Positions 8,586 to 16,639 of a DNA stretch of 64,000 nucleotides are shown here, one piece after another. The DNA comes from Paenibacillus sp. AN1007 (lineage in GTDB: Bacteria > Bacillota > Bacilli > Paenibacillales > Paenibacillaceae). The position numbers and the translations under genes are program-made. The stretch spans positions 6,353,001 to 6,417,000 of the forward strand of contig NZ_CP159992.1 of the NCBI RefSeq assembly GCF_040702995.1, in the 5' to 3' direction. How positions within the stretch are numbered: position 1 is the first letter of the stretch; each line of letters starts with the position of its first letter. Below the pieces are notes generated by a model. The model searched no databases and was not told the origin of the DNA. It saw only the letters and a program-made list of their open reading frames with translations.

Positions 8586-9785
8586 ATGCAGGTTCTTATC
8601 AAATACAGAGCTGTGATTGCGCTGATTCTGTGTACTTCCATGCTAGCAGGCTGCTGGGATCGCGAAGAGATCAATGACATTGCCTTTGTTATCGGCATTG
8701 CCGTTGATAAAGAAGAGGAGAACTACAGAGCAAGCCTGCAAATTGCTCTTCCAGGACAGTCAGGTGCATCAGGCAGTGAGGGTGGTGGCGGGGGGACCAG
8801 TGGTGATAAGTCATGGTTCCTGCTCTCGAACACGGGTCCAACGCTGCGGGAAACAACACTTGCAGGTCAGAAATCATTGTCTCGCAAAATTTATTATGCG
8901 CATCGCCGAACCATCCTCATTGGAGAGGAGCTTGCCCGGGAAGGTGTGGCCTCGATGCTGGATTTACTCACGCGGTATCCGCTCAACCGGTTATCGGCAA
9001 TGCCTGTCGTCACTCGGGGTGAAGCTTATAAAGTCATTGATACGGATGCTCCCATTGAGAAATTCCCTTCAGAGATGGTGCGAGAGTTATGTTTCCTGAA
9101 TATGCGAAATCCGCGTTCTCTCAAAACATTTATCGACTCCATTCTGAGCGAGGGTATTGATCCTTTTCTGCCTATTGCTTCGGTTTCGGACAGCGTACCG
9201 AAAGATTGGAAAGACTCCAAGACCAATATCAAGCTGGATGGTCTGGCTATTTTCAAAAAAGATAAACTTGTAGGCATGATGGATAAGGAACCAGCAGATG
9301 CTCTGATTCTGGCGATGGGTGAAGCGAATGCACCTGAAGTTTTGATCAAGGCCCCTCGAGGGAAAGGGGATTTGTTTATCAAGCTGAACGAGAACAATGC
9401 TTCGCTTCACCCTCATATAGAGAATGGGAAGGTGAGTATAACCATTGAACTCTATGCCAAAGGGGTATTGGTCGACAACGAATCCAATTATGGGGATCGG
9501 CAGGAGAAGGAGATTCTTAATATTAATGAGGCTGTTCACCAGAAGCTCAAAGAGGATATTGAAGAAGGGGTCCATCTGGTACAGAAGAAGTTCAAAGCGG
9601 ACATTCTCGGTATGGGCAGATCAATTCATCAGCAGCGGCCAAAGGAGTGGAAGAAGATTAAGGATCGTTGGGATGTTCTCTATCCGGACGTCAAGGTGAA
9701 TGTAGAGCCCCATGTCATCATTGAGAATGTTGGCGTTGTCAATAAACCGATCGGGGTCGTGGAGGAGGACATTGTGCATGATTAA
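8586..9785 (+). CDS. spore germinant receptor, C subunit (Ger(x)C lipoprotein)
   Basis: C-type lipoprotein of the receptor, 399 residues. The signal peptide ends in the lipobox LAGC (cysteine near residue 23), followed by WDREEINDIAFVIGIAVD, the characteristic start of mature GerC proteins. The start is taken at ATG 8586 with AAGGATGG upstream; a longer frame from 8550 would bury the signal peptide. A Gly-rich loop of about ten residues interrupts the first domain. Homologues sit on the outer face of the spore inner membrane. The small gene downstream overlaps by eight bases and has its own GGAGGAGG inside this gene. Confidence 0.95.
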   Translation: MQVLIKYRAVIALILCTSMLAGCWDREEINDIAFVIGIAVDKEEENYRASLQIALPGQSGASGSEGGGGGTSGDKSWFLLSNTGPTLRETTLAGQKSLSRKIYYAHRRTILIGEELAREGVASMLDLLTRYPLNRLSAMPVVTRGEAYKVIDTDAPIEKFPSEMVRELCFLNMRNPRSLKTFIDSILSEGIDPFLPIASVSDSVPKDWKDSKTNIKLDGLAIFKKDKLVGMMDKEPADALILAMGEANAPEVLIKAPRGKGDLFIKLNENNASLHPHIENGKVSITIELYAKGVLVDNESNYGDRQEKEILNINEAVHQKLKEDIEEGVHLVQKKFKADILGMGRSIHQQRPKEWKKIKDRWDVLYPDVKVNVEPHVIIENVGVVNKPIGVVEEDIVHD

Positions 9786-10005
9786 ACCGCTTCTGTTCAC
9801 ATATTTAGCGATGGTTGTTGGCGCGCTTATCATGGATTTTCGTCATCTGAAACAGGCAGCCCCGATTAATCGCTGGTTGTCTTACGGTTTAATGGCCATA
9901 GGGATTGGTATCTGGTTGTATGTAACTGCATTGAGCACGAAGACGTTTTTTGTAACGGTATGGATCAGTCATGTGATCCAGCGTCTGCTGCCGCTGCCCG
10001 GATGA
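9778..10005 (+). CDS. small membrane protein, receptor D-type subunit
   Basis: A 75-residue protein with two confident membrane helices (about 5-20 and 35-52) and an amphipathic end. ATG 9778 lies ten bases after GGAGGAGG and overlaps the C-subunit gene by eight bases, so translation is coupled. Small two-helix D subunits encoded in germinant-receptor operons are known in Bacillus and modulate germination; this protein has the same size, topology and position. Assignment rests on context rather than a motif. A longer frame beginning at 9712 is not needed. Confidence 0.75.
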   Translation: MIKPLLFTYLAMVVGALIMDFRHLKQAAPINRWLSYGLMAIGIGIWLYVTALSTKTFFVTVWISHVIQRLLPLPG

Positions 10006-10061
10006 AGTGCAGTATGATTGCTTAACATGCAGAAGGTATGCGCAGGAAAGGAGGGGACAGG

Positions 10062-11291
10062 ATGAGTCAGAAAGTAACCCACCGACAAATGGTATTGATC
10101 ATTATGCTGCTCAGTATTACAGGTACGCTGCTTCAACCTCATGCTCAGGCCATTTTTTATGCAGAACAGCATGCTTATCTCTGTTACGTACCGGTTGTTC
10201 TGATTATGTTTACATCGATGTGGATGCTCAGCCGTGTCCAGCGGCGTTTTCCAGACAAGGATTTGTTTGAGTCGCTGGCGGAGCGCTTCCCCTTCCTCGG
10301 GAGAGTAACGGGGTTTCTATACATCACGTTTTTCTTCTTTGTACTTGCCAGAGATATACGGCTAACAGGGGATTATGTAAGTATCACGTTACTTGAAACA
10401 ACACCTATATCGATAATCGTGCTTTCTTTGATTGTCATGGCCGTTTTTATCGTTAGGGGAGGTCTCGGTTCCCTAATCGGTATGGTGGAGTTATATGTGA
10501 CTCTATTTGTGTTAAACTCCATCATCGTTCCGTTTATGCTGATTCAGCAGATCAATCTGGATAATTTGAAGCCCTATCTCGATGTTGACCTCGCGGGAGT
10601 GGGGACAGGAAGCTGGTATATCTTTTCATTTTATGGTGAGATGATTGCCCTGCCTTTTGTGGTAAGAGGTAGTGACTTTCGCGTGAAGTCAATTCTTTCG
10701 GGTACTATTGTTACGGGATTGCTGCTGATGCTGATTGTTGTAGAAACGATTGCTTCAATCGGTGTACCCATTGCTTCAAGACTTGTATATCCATCGTATG
10801 AGCTGGCAAGACAGCTGCAGATCAGTGACTTCCTGGATCGGTTTGATCTGGCGCTTGCTGCCGCAACGCTGCCTTGTATTATTACCAAGATTGCATTTGA
10901 CCTGTATTTTGTATGCTGGGGATTAAAACGAATGATTCCGAAGGTGTCTGGTAAAGTATTAACTGGACCGATTGCGCTGCTGGGTTTTGTATGTGCCTTT
11001 TGGTTTTTCCGCAATGCGGTTCAGCTCAATCGCTTTACTCGAGAGTGGACGTGGATTGCGATCGTGTTCGAGGTGTTATTCCCAATTGTATTGTTTCTTT
11101 TCCTTCGTCCGCGCAAGAAGGATGCACAGCATGTCCCGGATTCCGGGTCCGAAGAACGTGCGTCCAGAGACAAACAGCGCAAAGAGGATGAGAAGCAGCA
11201 GGCACACGCTGAACCGGATCACTCTGAAGAAAAGTCCGGGGAAAAGAAGGGGAAAACATCACATGGTGGCGGTAATCTGCAGCCTTCCTGA
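10062..11291 (+). CDS. spore germinant receptor, B subunit (GerAB/APC-type permease)
   Basis: B-type subunit, 409 residues, with ten predicted membrane helices of the amino acid-polyamine-cation superfamily. In germinant receptors this subunit holds the germinant-binding pocket. The start is ATG 10062 behind AAAGGAGGGG. After the last helix (about residue 350) comes a very hydrophilic tail of about 58 residues rich in Lys, Glu, Asp, Ser and His, longer than the usual end of GerAB proteins. It is the fourth gene of an A-C-D-B operon, whereas A-B-C is the common order. Confidence 0.94.
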   Translation: MSQKVTHRQMVLIIMLLSITGTLLQPHAQAIFYAEQHAYLCYVPVVLIMFTSMWMLSRVQRRFPDKDLFESLAERFPFLGRVTGFLYITFFFFVLARDIRLTGDYVSITLLETTPISIIVLSLIVMAVFIVRGGLGSLIGMVELYVTLFVLNSIIVPFMLIQQINLDNLKPYLDVDLAGVGTGSWYIFSFYGEMIALPFVVRGSDFRVKSILSGTIVTGLLLMLIVVETIASIGVPIASRLVYPSYELARQLQISDFLDRFDLALAAATLPCIITKIAFDLYFVCWGLKRMIPKVSGKVLTGPIALLGFVCAFWFFRNAVQLNRFTREWTWIAIVFEVLFPIVLFLFLRPRKKDAQHVPDSGSEERASRDKQRKEDEKQQAHAEPDHSEEKSGEKKGKTSHGGGNLQPS

Positions 11292-11422
11292 TGAAAACTA
11301 TAAAAAATCGTTATAGCCAAGAGCCCGGAATGAAAGCAGATATGGTTTCCCTCCGTACAAGCAGCCTGTATACTGTAGTCAGACTGATGAACATTCGGCT
11401 GATTTGAACGGAGGGGACAGGT

Positions 11423-12256
11423 ATGGCGCAGCATTTGGCAGGGGTAAGAGTAGCATTAACCGGACCGCGAAAGTCCAAAGAGATGTCTTTATTAGTAGAA
11501 AAAATGGGTGGAGTCCCTCTTGTGCGTCCTGCACAAGGAACGGTATTTCTGGATGACCGCAGCATCAGGGATGGATTGGTCTCCTGGATTTCCAATCCGC
11601 CGGATTGGGCTGTGTTTACAACCGGTATGGGACTGGATGCCTTGTTTGACATGGCGGAGGATATGGATGTGGCCGGGCAGTTTCGGAATGTGCTGTCTGA
11701 ATCGAATGTCGCAGCCAGAGGATACAAAACGGTAAATGCACTTCGGAAGCTGAAGTTAACACCTTTGGTACGAGACGATGATGGCAGTACGGACGGATTG
11801 ATTCGTGAGTTCGGCTCGCATGATCTCTCAGGTAAAAAGGTGATGCTGCAGCTGCACGGAGAAACGGCCCCCAAGCTGGTCCACTGGCTGGAAGAGCAGG
11901 GAGCCGTCGTACGCCAAGTGCTGCCTTATCGTCACGTACCACCGGAAGAAGCTGCGTTGAAGCAGCTTTTGGATGAAGTCCTTCGGCATGAGCTGCATGC
12001 CGTAGCTTTTACAAGTGGTCCGCAAGTTCGATTTTTAACGGAATATGCCGCTTCTCAAGGAAAGCTGGAGCAGATGCTGAAGGCCTTCAGGGAAGGTGTA
12101 GTTCCGGCTTCCGTCGGTAAAGTGACCGCAAATGCGATGCGTGAGGAAGGCATTGAAGCACTCGTTGTACCGGAGGAAGAGAAGATGGGTGCACTTATTG
12201 TTGAACTGGGGCGTTATTTTGCTGCTAATCCGGTTGGTGTCCGGGGGGAGTCTTAG
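11423..12256 (+). CDS. hemD: uroporphyrinogen-III synthase family protein
   Basis: Predicted to close hydroxymethylbilane into uroporphyrinogen III, the last common precursor of haem, sirohaem and cobalamin. The 277 residues show the two-domain HemD pattern: VRVALTGPR at the start, then DWAVFTTGMGLDAL, VRDDDGSTDGL, and HAVAFTSGPQVRFL with VGKVTANAMREEGI in the second half. HemD proteins diverge strongly, so the family call is safer than catalytic activity. GGAGGGG precedes the start. It is separated from the cobalamin genes by a terminator and riboswitch, so it is probably not B12-repressed, but its product feeds that pathway. Confidence 0.85.
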   Translation: MAQHLAGVRVALTGPRKSKEMSLLVEKMGGVPLVRPAQGTVFLDDRSIRDGLVSWISNPPDWAVFTTGMGLDALFDMAEDMDVAGQFRNVLSESNVAARGYKTVNALRKLKLTPLVRDDDGSTDGLIREFGSHDLSGKKVMLQLHGETAPKLVHWLEEQGAVVRQVLPYRHVPPEEAALKQLLDEVLRHELHAVAFTSGPQVRFLTEYAASQGKLEQMLKAFREGVVPASVGKVTANAMREEGIEALVVPEEEKMGALIVELGRYFAANPVGVRGES

Positions 12257-12401
12257 AGGGAGCTCTGGCGGGAATGAGTTGAGAGCAGCAGCGTATACGG
12301 AGGCAGGAAGGCACGTCAGATCACTGGATGAAGAAAACGTAAACGCGTGGAGAGTTAACGCTGCAGGAAAAAACAGAAGCTTGTTATACAGGATACATAA
12401 A

Positions 12402-12436
12402 GGTTCTGGTCCGTTTGGCGGATCAGGATCTTTTTT
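12402..12436 (+). terminator. terminator between hemD and the riboswitch
   Basis: GGTTCTGGTCCG pairs with CGGATCAGGATC (three G-U pairs), with a five-base loop, followed by six T. Confidence 0.75.
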
Positions 12437-12479
12437 CATTTTTATCCGAAAATCAAGATATGGACAATATTCATTATCG

Positions 12480-12509
12480 TGGACATTTTTTCCTGACCGA
12501 TGGTATGAT
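12480..12509 (+). promoter_or_regulatory. likely promoter of the cobalamin operon
   Basis: TGGACA (12480-12485) and TATGAT (12504-12509) are 18 bases apart and end about 19 bases before the riboswitch. The match to SigA elements is fair. Confidence 0.5.
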
Positions 12510-12527
12510 GAAATCAATATGAAAGCA

Positions 12528-12689
12528 GCAAGGTGCTCTTGCGTAAAGCAAGAGGTAACAGGGAATCGGGTGCAAGTCCCGAGCGGTCCCGCCACTGTAA
12601 TGGTGAAGCGCTTTTCAATAAACGTCACTCGGAAAACGGGGAAGACAGAAAAGAAAGCTGATGATCCAAAGCCAGGAGACCTACCTTGC
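12528..12689 (+). promoter_or_regulatory. cobalamin riboswitch aptamer
   Basis: Adenosylcobalamin-sensing leader. P1 is GCAAGGT (12528-12534) with ACCTTGC (12683-12689). Inside are the hallmark GGTAACAGGGAA, the GGTGCAAGTCCCG hairpin, the GCGGTCCCGCCACTGT core and the B12 box GCCAGGAGACCT (12671-12682). A terminator lies 160 bases further on at 12852 and a further 200 bases separate that from cobJ, so transcription termination when B12 is plentiful is the likely mode. Confidence 0.95.
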
Positions 12690-12851
12690 ATGTGTCACCA
12701 AACCCTTCGCGGAAAGGAGTGGTGTACGATAAATTCGGAAAGGGACAAACATCAGTTTGTCCTGAAAGGCCTTATATGGGCTGTTTTGGTCGTGTGTACC
12801 TCCTTTTTTGGGGGATTCATGCGTTCGTTTCCTGAGTTTAAGTACATGCGT

Positions 12852-12883
12852 ATCTCATCCGTGAACAGGATGAGATTTTTTTG
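12852..12883 (+). terminator. candidate riboswitch-controlled terminator
   Basis: A perfect nine-pair stem ATCTCATCC/GGATGAGAT with a seven-base loop and seven T lies between the aptamer and cobJ. It is the natural expression platform, although I could not draw a convincing antiterminator. Another hairpin, GGACAAAC/GTTTGTCC, lies at about 12744-12763. Confidence 0.8.
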
Positions 12884-12939
12884 TTTTTCGGACAGCAAAC
12901 AGCTTCAGGATCAGGCGAAAAATGAGGAGTACCATCAGC

Positions 12940-13011
12940 ATGAAGTCAGGAATACCGCATATCACGGGGAACTTGCTGCCTGTAATCAAGAGAGGAAGTT
13001 CTTATCAATAA
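12940..13011 (+). CDS. possible 23-residue leader peptide before cobJ
   Basis: ATG 12940 follows GAGGAG at a workable distance and opens a frame for MKSGIPHITGNLLPVIKRGS plus three residues. It lies between the riboswitch terminator and cobJ. Only the ribosome site supports it; it may be chance. Confidence 0.2.
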   Translation: MKSGIPHITGNLLPVIKRGSSYQ

Positions 13012-13079
13012 AGTTAACATTTTAGATAAATAGGCTGAGATGTAAACCGCGTGACGAGTGGAATGAGGGAGGAAGAGAT

Positions 13080-14390
13080 ATGCAAAAGCAAGGCAAACTG
13101 CTGATTATCGGGTTCGGCCCGGGTGCGATGGAGCATATAACGAAACGGGCACTGGATGCACTGCAGGAAAGCGAGGTTATTATCGGATACAACACTTATG
13201 TGGATCTGATTCGCCCACTGCTGAATGGACAAGCCATTGTACGTACGGGCATGACCGAGGAAGTCAGCCGGGCACAGGAAGCGGTGAGACAGGCGGAAGC
13301 AGGTAACATTGTGGCCGTAATCTCCAGTGGAGATGCAGGGGTATACGGCATGGCTGGACTTGTCTACGAGGTTCTGATGGAGCAGGGCTGGAAGCCGGAC
13401 ACAGGCGTAGCCGTTGAGGTTATTCCCGGCGTGTCAGCTGTTCAGTCCTGCGCTTCCCTGCTGGGTGCACCCGTAATGCACGATGCGTGTACGATCAGTC
13501 TCAGCGACCATTTGACACCATGGGATACGATTATTCGCCGGGTTGAAGCGGCAGCAGCGGCTGATTTTGTCATTGCTCTGTACAATCCCCGCAGTGGACG
13601 CCGTACACGCCAGATTGTGGAGACGCAGGAGATGCTGCTTCGTTACCGTGATCCCAAGACACCGGTGGGTCTGGTCAAAAGTGCGTATCGGGAACGTCAG
13701 GATGTGGTCCTGACGACACTGGAAGATATGCTGCATCACGATATCGGTATGTTGACTACCGTAATTATCGGCAATTCCTCAACCATGATGTACGAAGGAC
13801 TCATGGTCACTCCGCGCGGATATCAGCGGAAGTATACGCTGAACTCCGCGGAACAGCCGCTCAGACCTCATGAGCGGCTGCGCACCGAAGCCGAGCCATG
13901 GTCGCTCGGCGCACAAGAAGCCCGCGCTGCCGCCTCCGGCGAGGCAGCGGGCGATAGCGCGGCCCGCGATGCGCAGGCCGCGCTAACGGCGGAGCCAGCC
14001 CTGCACGGCGCGAGCGCCGGAGCGGGCACGGCTCCGCAAGGGCAGCCGCCCGCTGGTGCATGGGCGGCGACCCCGCCTGCAGCAAGCCCGGCGCGCGGTG
14101 CCGGCACCGCCGTGCTTGCTGCATCGCGGTCCGTGCCCGCGGCGGCAGAAGCCGCACCGCGCGCCGCTGCTGCTGCGCCGCGTGCCGGCGCTGCCGAGCT
14201 TGCTGCCGAGGCGCTGACGCGGCTCGCGGCAGGCGGTGCGCTCGGGGGCGAAGCGGCAGGCCGCTGGCTGGACGCGGCGGCGTCAGGCCCGGCGGCCGTG
14301 GCGGCGCATCGCGCTGACGGCGCTCGGCGGTTGGCACCCCAGCTCGGCCCGTGCCGGGACGCAAGGCGCCGCTCTTCGAGGTCGGCGTAG
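13080..14390 (+). CDS. cbiH: precorrin-3B/cobalt-factor III C17-methyltransferase with Ala-rich extension
   Basis: Ring-contracting SAM-dependent methyltransferase of the corrin pathway. Residues 1-245 are a complete CobJ/CbiH domain: LLIIGFGPGAMEHIT, the loop ISSGDAGVYGMAGL, VIPGVSAVQSCASLLGAP and FVIALYNPRSGRR. The last 190 residues are low-complexity Ala/Gly/Arg/Pro sequence in very GC-rich DNA. In Bacillus megaterium the CbiH60 enzyme continues into a sulfite/nitrite-reductase-like Fe-S domain. That domain follows here in another frame from 14318, so the gene probably carries a frameshift between 14318 and 14390, real or from sequencing. The start is ATG 13080 behind GGGAGGAAGAG. Confidence 0.9.
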   Translation: MQKQGKLLIIGFGPGAMEHITKRALDALQESEVIIGYNTYVDLIRPLLNGQAIVRTGMTEEVSRAQEAVRQAEAGNIVAVISSGDAGVYGMAGLVYEVLMEQGWKPDTGVAVEVIPGVSAVQSCASLLGAPVMHDACTISLSDHLTPWDTIIRRVEAAAAADFVIALYNPRSGRRTRQIVETQEMLLRYRDPKTPVGLVKSAYRERQDVVLTTLEDMLHHDIGMLTTVIIGNSSTMMYEGLMVTPRGYQRKYTLNSAEQPLRPHERLRTEAEPWSLGAQEARAAASGEAAGDSAARDAQAALTAEPALHGASAGAGTAPQGQPPAGAWAATPPAASPARGAGTAVLAASRSVPAAAEAAPRAAAAAPRAGAAELAAEALTRLAAGGALGGEAAGRWLDAAASGPAAVAAHRADGARRLAPQLGPCRDARRRSSRSA

Positions 14391-15013
14391 CGCCCGGCGT
14401 GGGCAACAAAAAGTTCACCGCCGTCCAGATGGCCCTGCTGGCGCAGTGCGCAAGCGAGGACGGCGAGCTGGAGTATACGCCGGAGCACCAGATCATTCTG
14501 AGGGTGCCGACGTTTGAACCGGATGCGCTGGTGGAGCAGCTGCGTGCAGCGAATTTTATCGTTGTTCCCATCGGTGATGTCATCAAGGTCAAAGCCTGTG
14601 ATTTCTGCAATCTGGAGAAAGATGATGCCGTTCCGATGGCTAACCATCTTCAGGACGTGATTGGCGGATTATCTGCTCCGAAGGAAACCAGTGTAGCGCT
14701 GAACGGTTGCGGTATGGCTTGTTACGGCGCGGTGCTGGAGGATATTGGTATCGTTTACCGCAAAGGCGGATACGATCTGTTCCTTGGCGGCAAAAAGTTT
14801 GGGCGCAACGCACATCCGGCCCAACCTGTAGCCGAGGGTATTCCCGGTGATGAAATTGGCGGCATCGTAGAACGCATCGTGGCGGAGTACAAGGCAAAGG
14901 GCCATCCGAACGAGCGCTTTCACAAGTTTTTCAAACGTGTAGGGGTTATTCAGGGCTTCCGCCATGTGGATGCACCAGTCACCGTCGAAGTGAATCCGGT
15001 ATGCGGAGATTAA
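14318..15013 (+). CDS. nitrite/sulfite-reductase ferredoxin-like domain, detached C-terminal part of CbiH60
   Basis: This frame opens after TGA 14315-14317; the first possible start is GTG 14351, with no ribosome site before it. The product resembles the ferredoxin-like and Fe-S halves of sirohaem sulfite/nitrite reductases: KKFTAVQMALLAQCASEDG, then ACDFCNLEK and NGCGMACYGAV, which supply four cysteines for a [4Fe-4S] cluster. In CbiH60 this domain is fused to the methyltransferase and carries a cluster. Lack of a start signal and the matching order argue that it was, or is, the C-terminal part of the upstream protein. If the frameshift is real the domain may be unexpressed or made by slippage. 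Confidence 0.8.
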   Translation, partial: RRSAVGTPARPVPGRKAPLFEVGVAPGVGNKKFTAVQMALLAQCASEDGELEYTPEHQIILRVPTFEPDALVEQLRAANFIVVPIGDVIKVKACDFCNLEKDDAVPMANHLQDVIGGLSAPKETSVALNGCGMACYGAVLEDIGIVYRKGGYDLFLGGKKFGRNAHPAQPVAEGIPGDEIGGIVERIVAEYKAKGHPNERFHKFFKRVGVIQGFRHVDAPVTVEVNPVCGD

Positions 15014-15090
15014 GTGAACGAAGATAGATGATACAGGTCGATCAAACGCGCTGCCGATCCTTGATCAGACTGAATCGCGGCCTATAGCGC

Positions 15091-15283
15091 TAACGATTCT
15101 CAGAAGCCTTATATCGCGGAAAAGGGCATGTTTGAAAATGTAACGATCCGTAGGAACGCTATTTCATTAAAACCCAGCCCAAGTTGGTGTAAAAGGCATC
15201 ATTTTGGTGAAATAACGTCTCCTGAGATCGTTAGAATTCCAGCGAGTATAAATTACTCCAAATAACGTTATCTGGGATCGTTA
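15091..15283. repeat. symmetric 193-bp intergenic element, copy A
   Basis: Four copies of a 24-base motif (AAATAACGT, seven variable bases, then GATCGTTA) stand at 15091 (inverted, weakest), 15141 (inverted), 15210 (direct) and 15260 (direct). Start-to-start spacings are 50, 69 and 50. The same array with identical spacings occurs at 18360. Similarity continues past the last motif to about 15332. The rest of the 390-base gap before cbiX shows nothing else. Confidence 0.85.
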
Positions 15284-15406
15284 GCGCCGAGTTGTGAGCG
15301 TAGTAGGCATTAAGTAAGTGAGATGGTTAGCGTGTGGTTGATGTTGATAGATGATGGTTACATGAAAAATCTGATCTGTGGATCGGACAGCGGAGGAGAT
15401 AAGAAG

Positions 15407-16639
15407 ATGGATGCCATTTTGTTGGTGGGACACGGGAGCCGTGATCCTGAGGGAAACCGTGAGTTAAAGGAGTTTGCGCGTGGGGTTGCCGAGCAGGCAC
15501 CAGAGAACACGCTGGTGGAGACCTGTTTTCTGGAGTTAACGAGACCGAGTATTGCTGATGGTGTGACAGCTTGTGTAGACAGAGGTGCGACGCGTGTTGT
15601 ACTGGTGCCGATCATTTTGTTTGCAGCCGGTCATGCCAAGATTGACATTCCGAATGCCATTGACCGTGCCAAAGCACGTTATCCTCAGGTGCAGTTTATA
15701 TACGGACGCCCGATTGGCGTACATGAAAAAGTGGTGCAGATTATGCAAACTCGCCTGCAGGAGGCACAGCCTGTGCGGGCTGCAGCTCAAGGTGAAGGTG
15801 AAACAGATACAGCAGCTGCAGTAGCCGCTCCGCCTGCTGCGTTGAGCGTAACGGATGAAGAGACAGCCGTGCTTGTGTTGGGACGGGGGAGCAGTGACCC
15901 GGATGCGAACAGTGACTTTTTCAAAATGACCCGTATGCTGTGGGAGAAGCTTCCGTATAGATGGGCGGAAAGCAGTTTTATCGGGGTTACCCAGCCTTCT
16001 TTCCCGGATGGCTTGGAGCGCTGCCTGCTGCTTGGTGCGAAAAAAATTATTGTCATGCCGTACTTCCTCTTTACCGGTGTGCTGATTAAACGCATTGACG
16101 AGATGACGGCTGAATTTGCAGCTGCACATCCAGACATTCAGGTCGAAATTGGTGGTTATTTCGGTTTCCATCCAAAGTTGGTCGAGCTTGTGCTGGAGCG
16201 TGCTCACGAGGGATTGTACGGGCGTGTGGCAGCGAACTGCGACAACTGCCAATTCCGACTTGAAGCGGCCAAACACCATCATCACCATCACGACCACGAC
16301 CATGGGCATGACCACGATGAACATGATCATCACCATCATGATCACGATCACCACCACGAAGATCAACATGTCCACAGTCATGATGAGCATACTCATCACA
16401 ACCATGACCATAGTCACGACCACGAACATGAGCATACAGAACAGGGTTCCGTCCACCATGAGGCATCGCTTGATTTCCATCATGACCATGATGGAGAGAT
16501 GCACCACACACATCACGAGCGTGAGGTCAACCGGAACAGCGGGCAGCGGGCAGCGCAGGAGCCCGTTCATGTACAGCCAGATACGTCCTCTGTTCACGCA
16601 CAGGCCGCAGCGGCTTCAGAGCAGGTGAAGCATTCATGA
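15407..16639 (+). CDS. cbiX: sirohydrochlorin cobaltochelatase, long form with His-rich tail
   Basis: Inserts cobalt into sirohydrochlorin, the committing step of the anaerobic cobalamin route. The 410 residues contain two chelatase repeats, beginning ILLVGHGSRDPEGN and AVLVLGRGSSDPDAN, as in other long CbiX proteins. They are joined by an Ala/Glu-rich linker near 125-145. After a CDNC motif (near residue 277) comes a tail of roughly 120 residues very rich in His and Asp, probably for metal storage or delivery. The start is ATG 15407, eight bases after GGAGGAG; a frame opening at 15323 has no ribosome site. The gene overlaps cobK by four bases. Confidence 0.94.
   Translation: MDAILLVGHGSRDPEGNRELKEFARGVAEQAPENTLVETCFLELTRPSIADGVTACVDRGATRVVLVPIILFAAGHAKIDIPNAIDRAKARYPQVQFIYGRPIGVHEKVVQIMQTRLQEAQPVRAAAQGEGETDTAAAVAAPPAALSVTDEETAVLVLGRGSSDPDANSDFFKMTRMLWEKLPYRWAESSFIGVTQPSFPDGLERCLLLGAKKIIVMPYFLFTGVLIKRIDEMTAEFAAAHPDIQVEIGGYFGFHPKLVELVLERAHEGLYGRVAANCDNCQFRLEAAKHHHHHHDHDHGHDHDEHDHHHHDHDHHHEDQHVHSHDEHTHHNHDHSHDHEHEHTEQGSVHHEASLDFHHDHDGEMHHTHHEREVNRNSGQRAAQEPVHVQPDTSSVHAQAAAASEQVKHS

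Noticed and set aside
12132..13025. 297-codon open frame across the end of hemD, the terminator and the cobalamin riboswitch
   Set aside because: It overlaps hemD in another frame and runs through a clear terminator and riboswitch; no ribosome site or family pattern.
13861..14647. Two long minus-strand frames opposite the cobJ linker
   Set aside because: High-GC DNA opens all frames; the products are Arg/Pro/Ala-rich without motifs or start signals.
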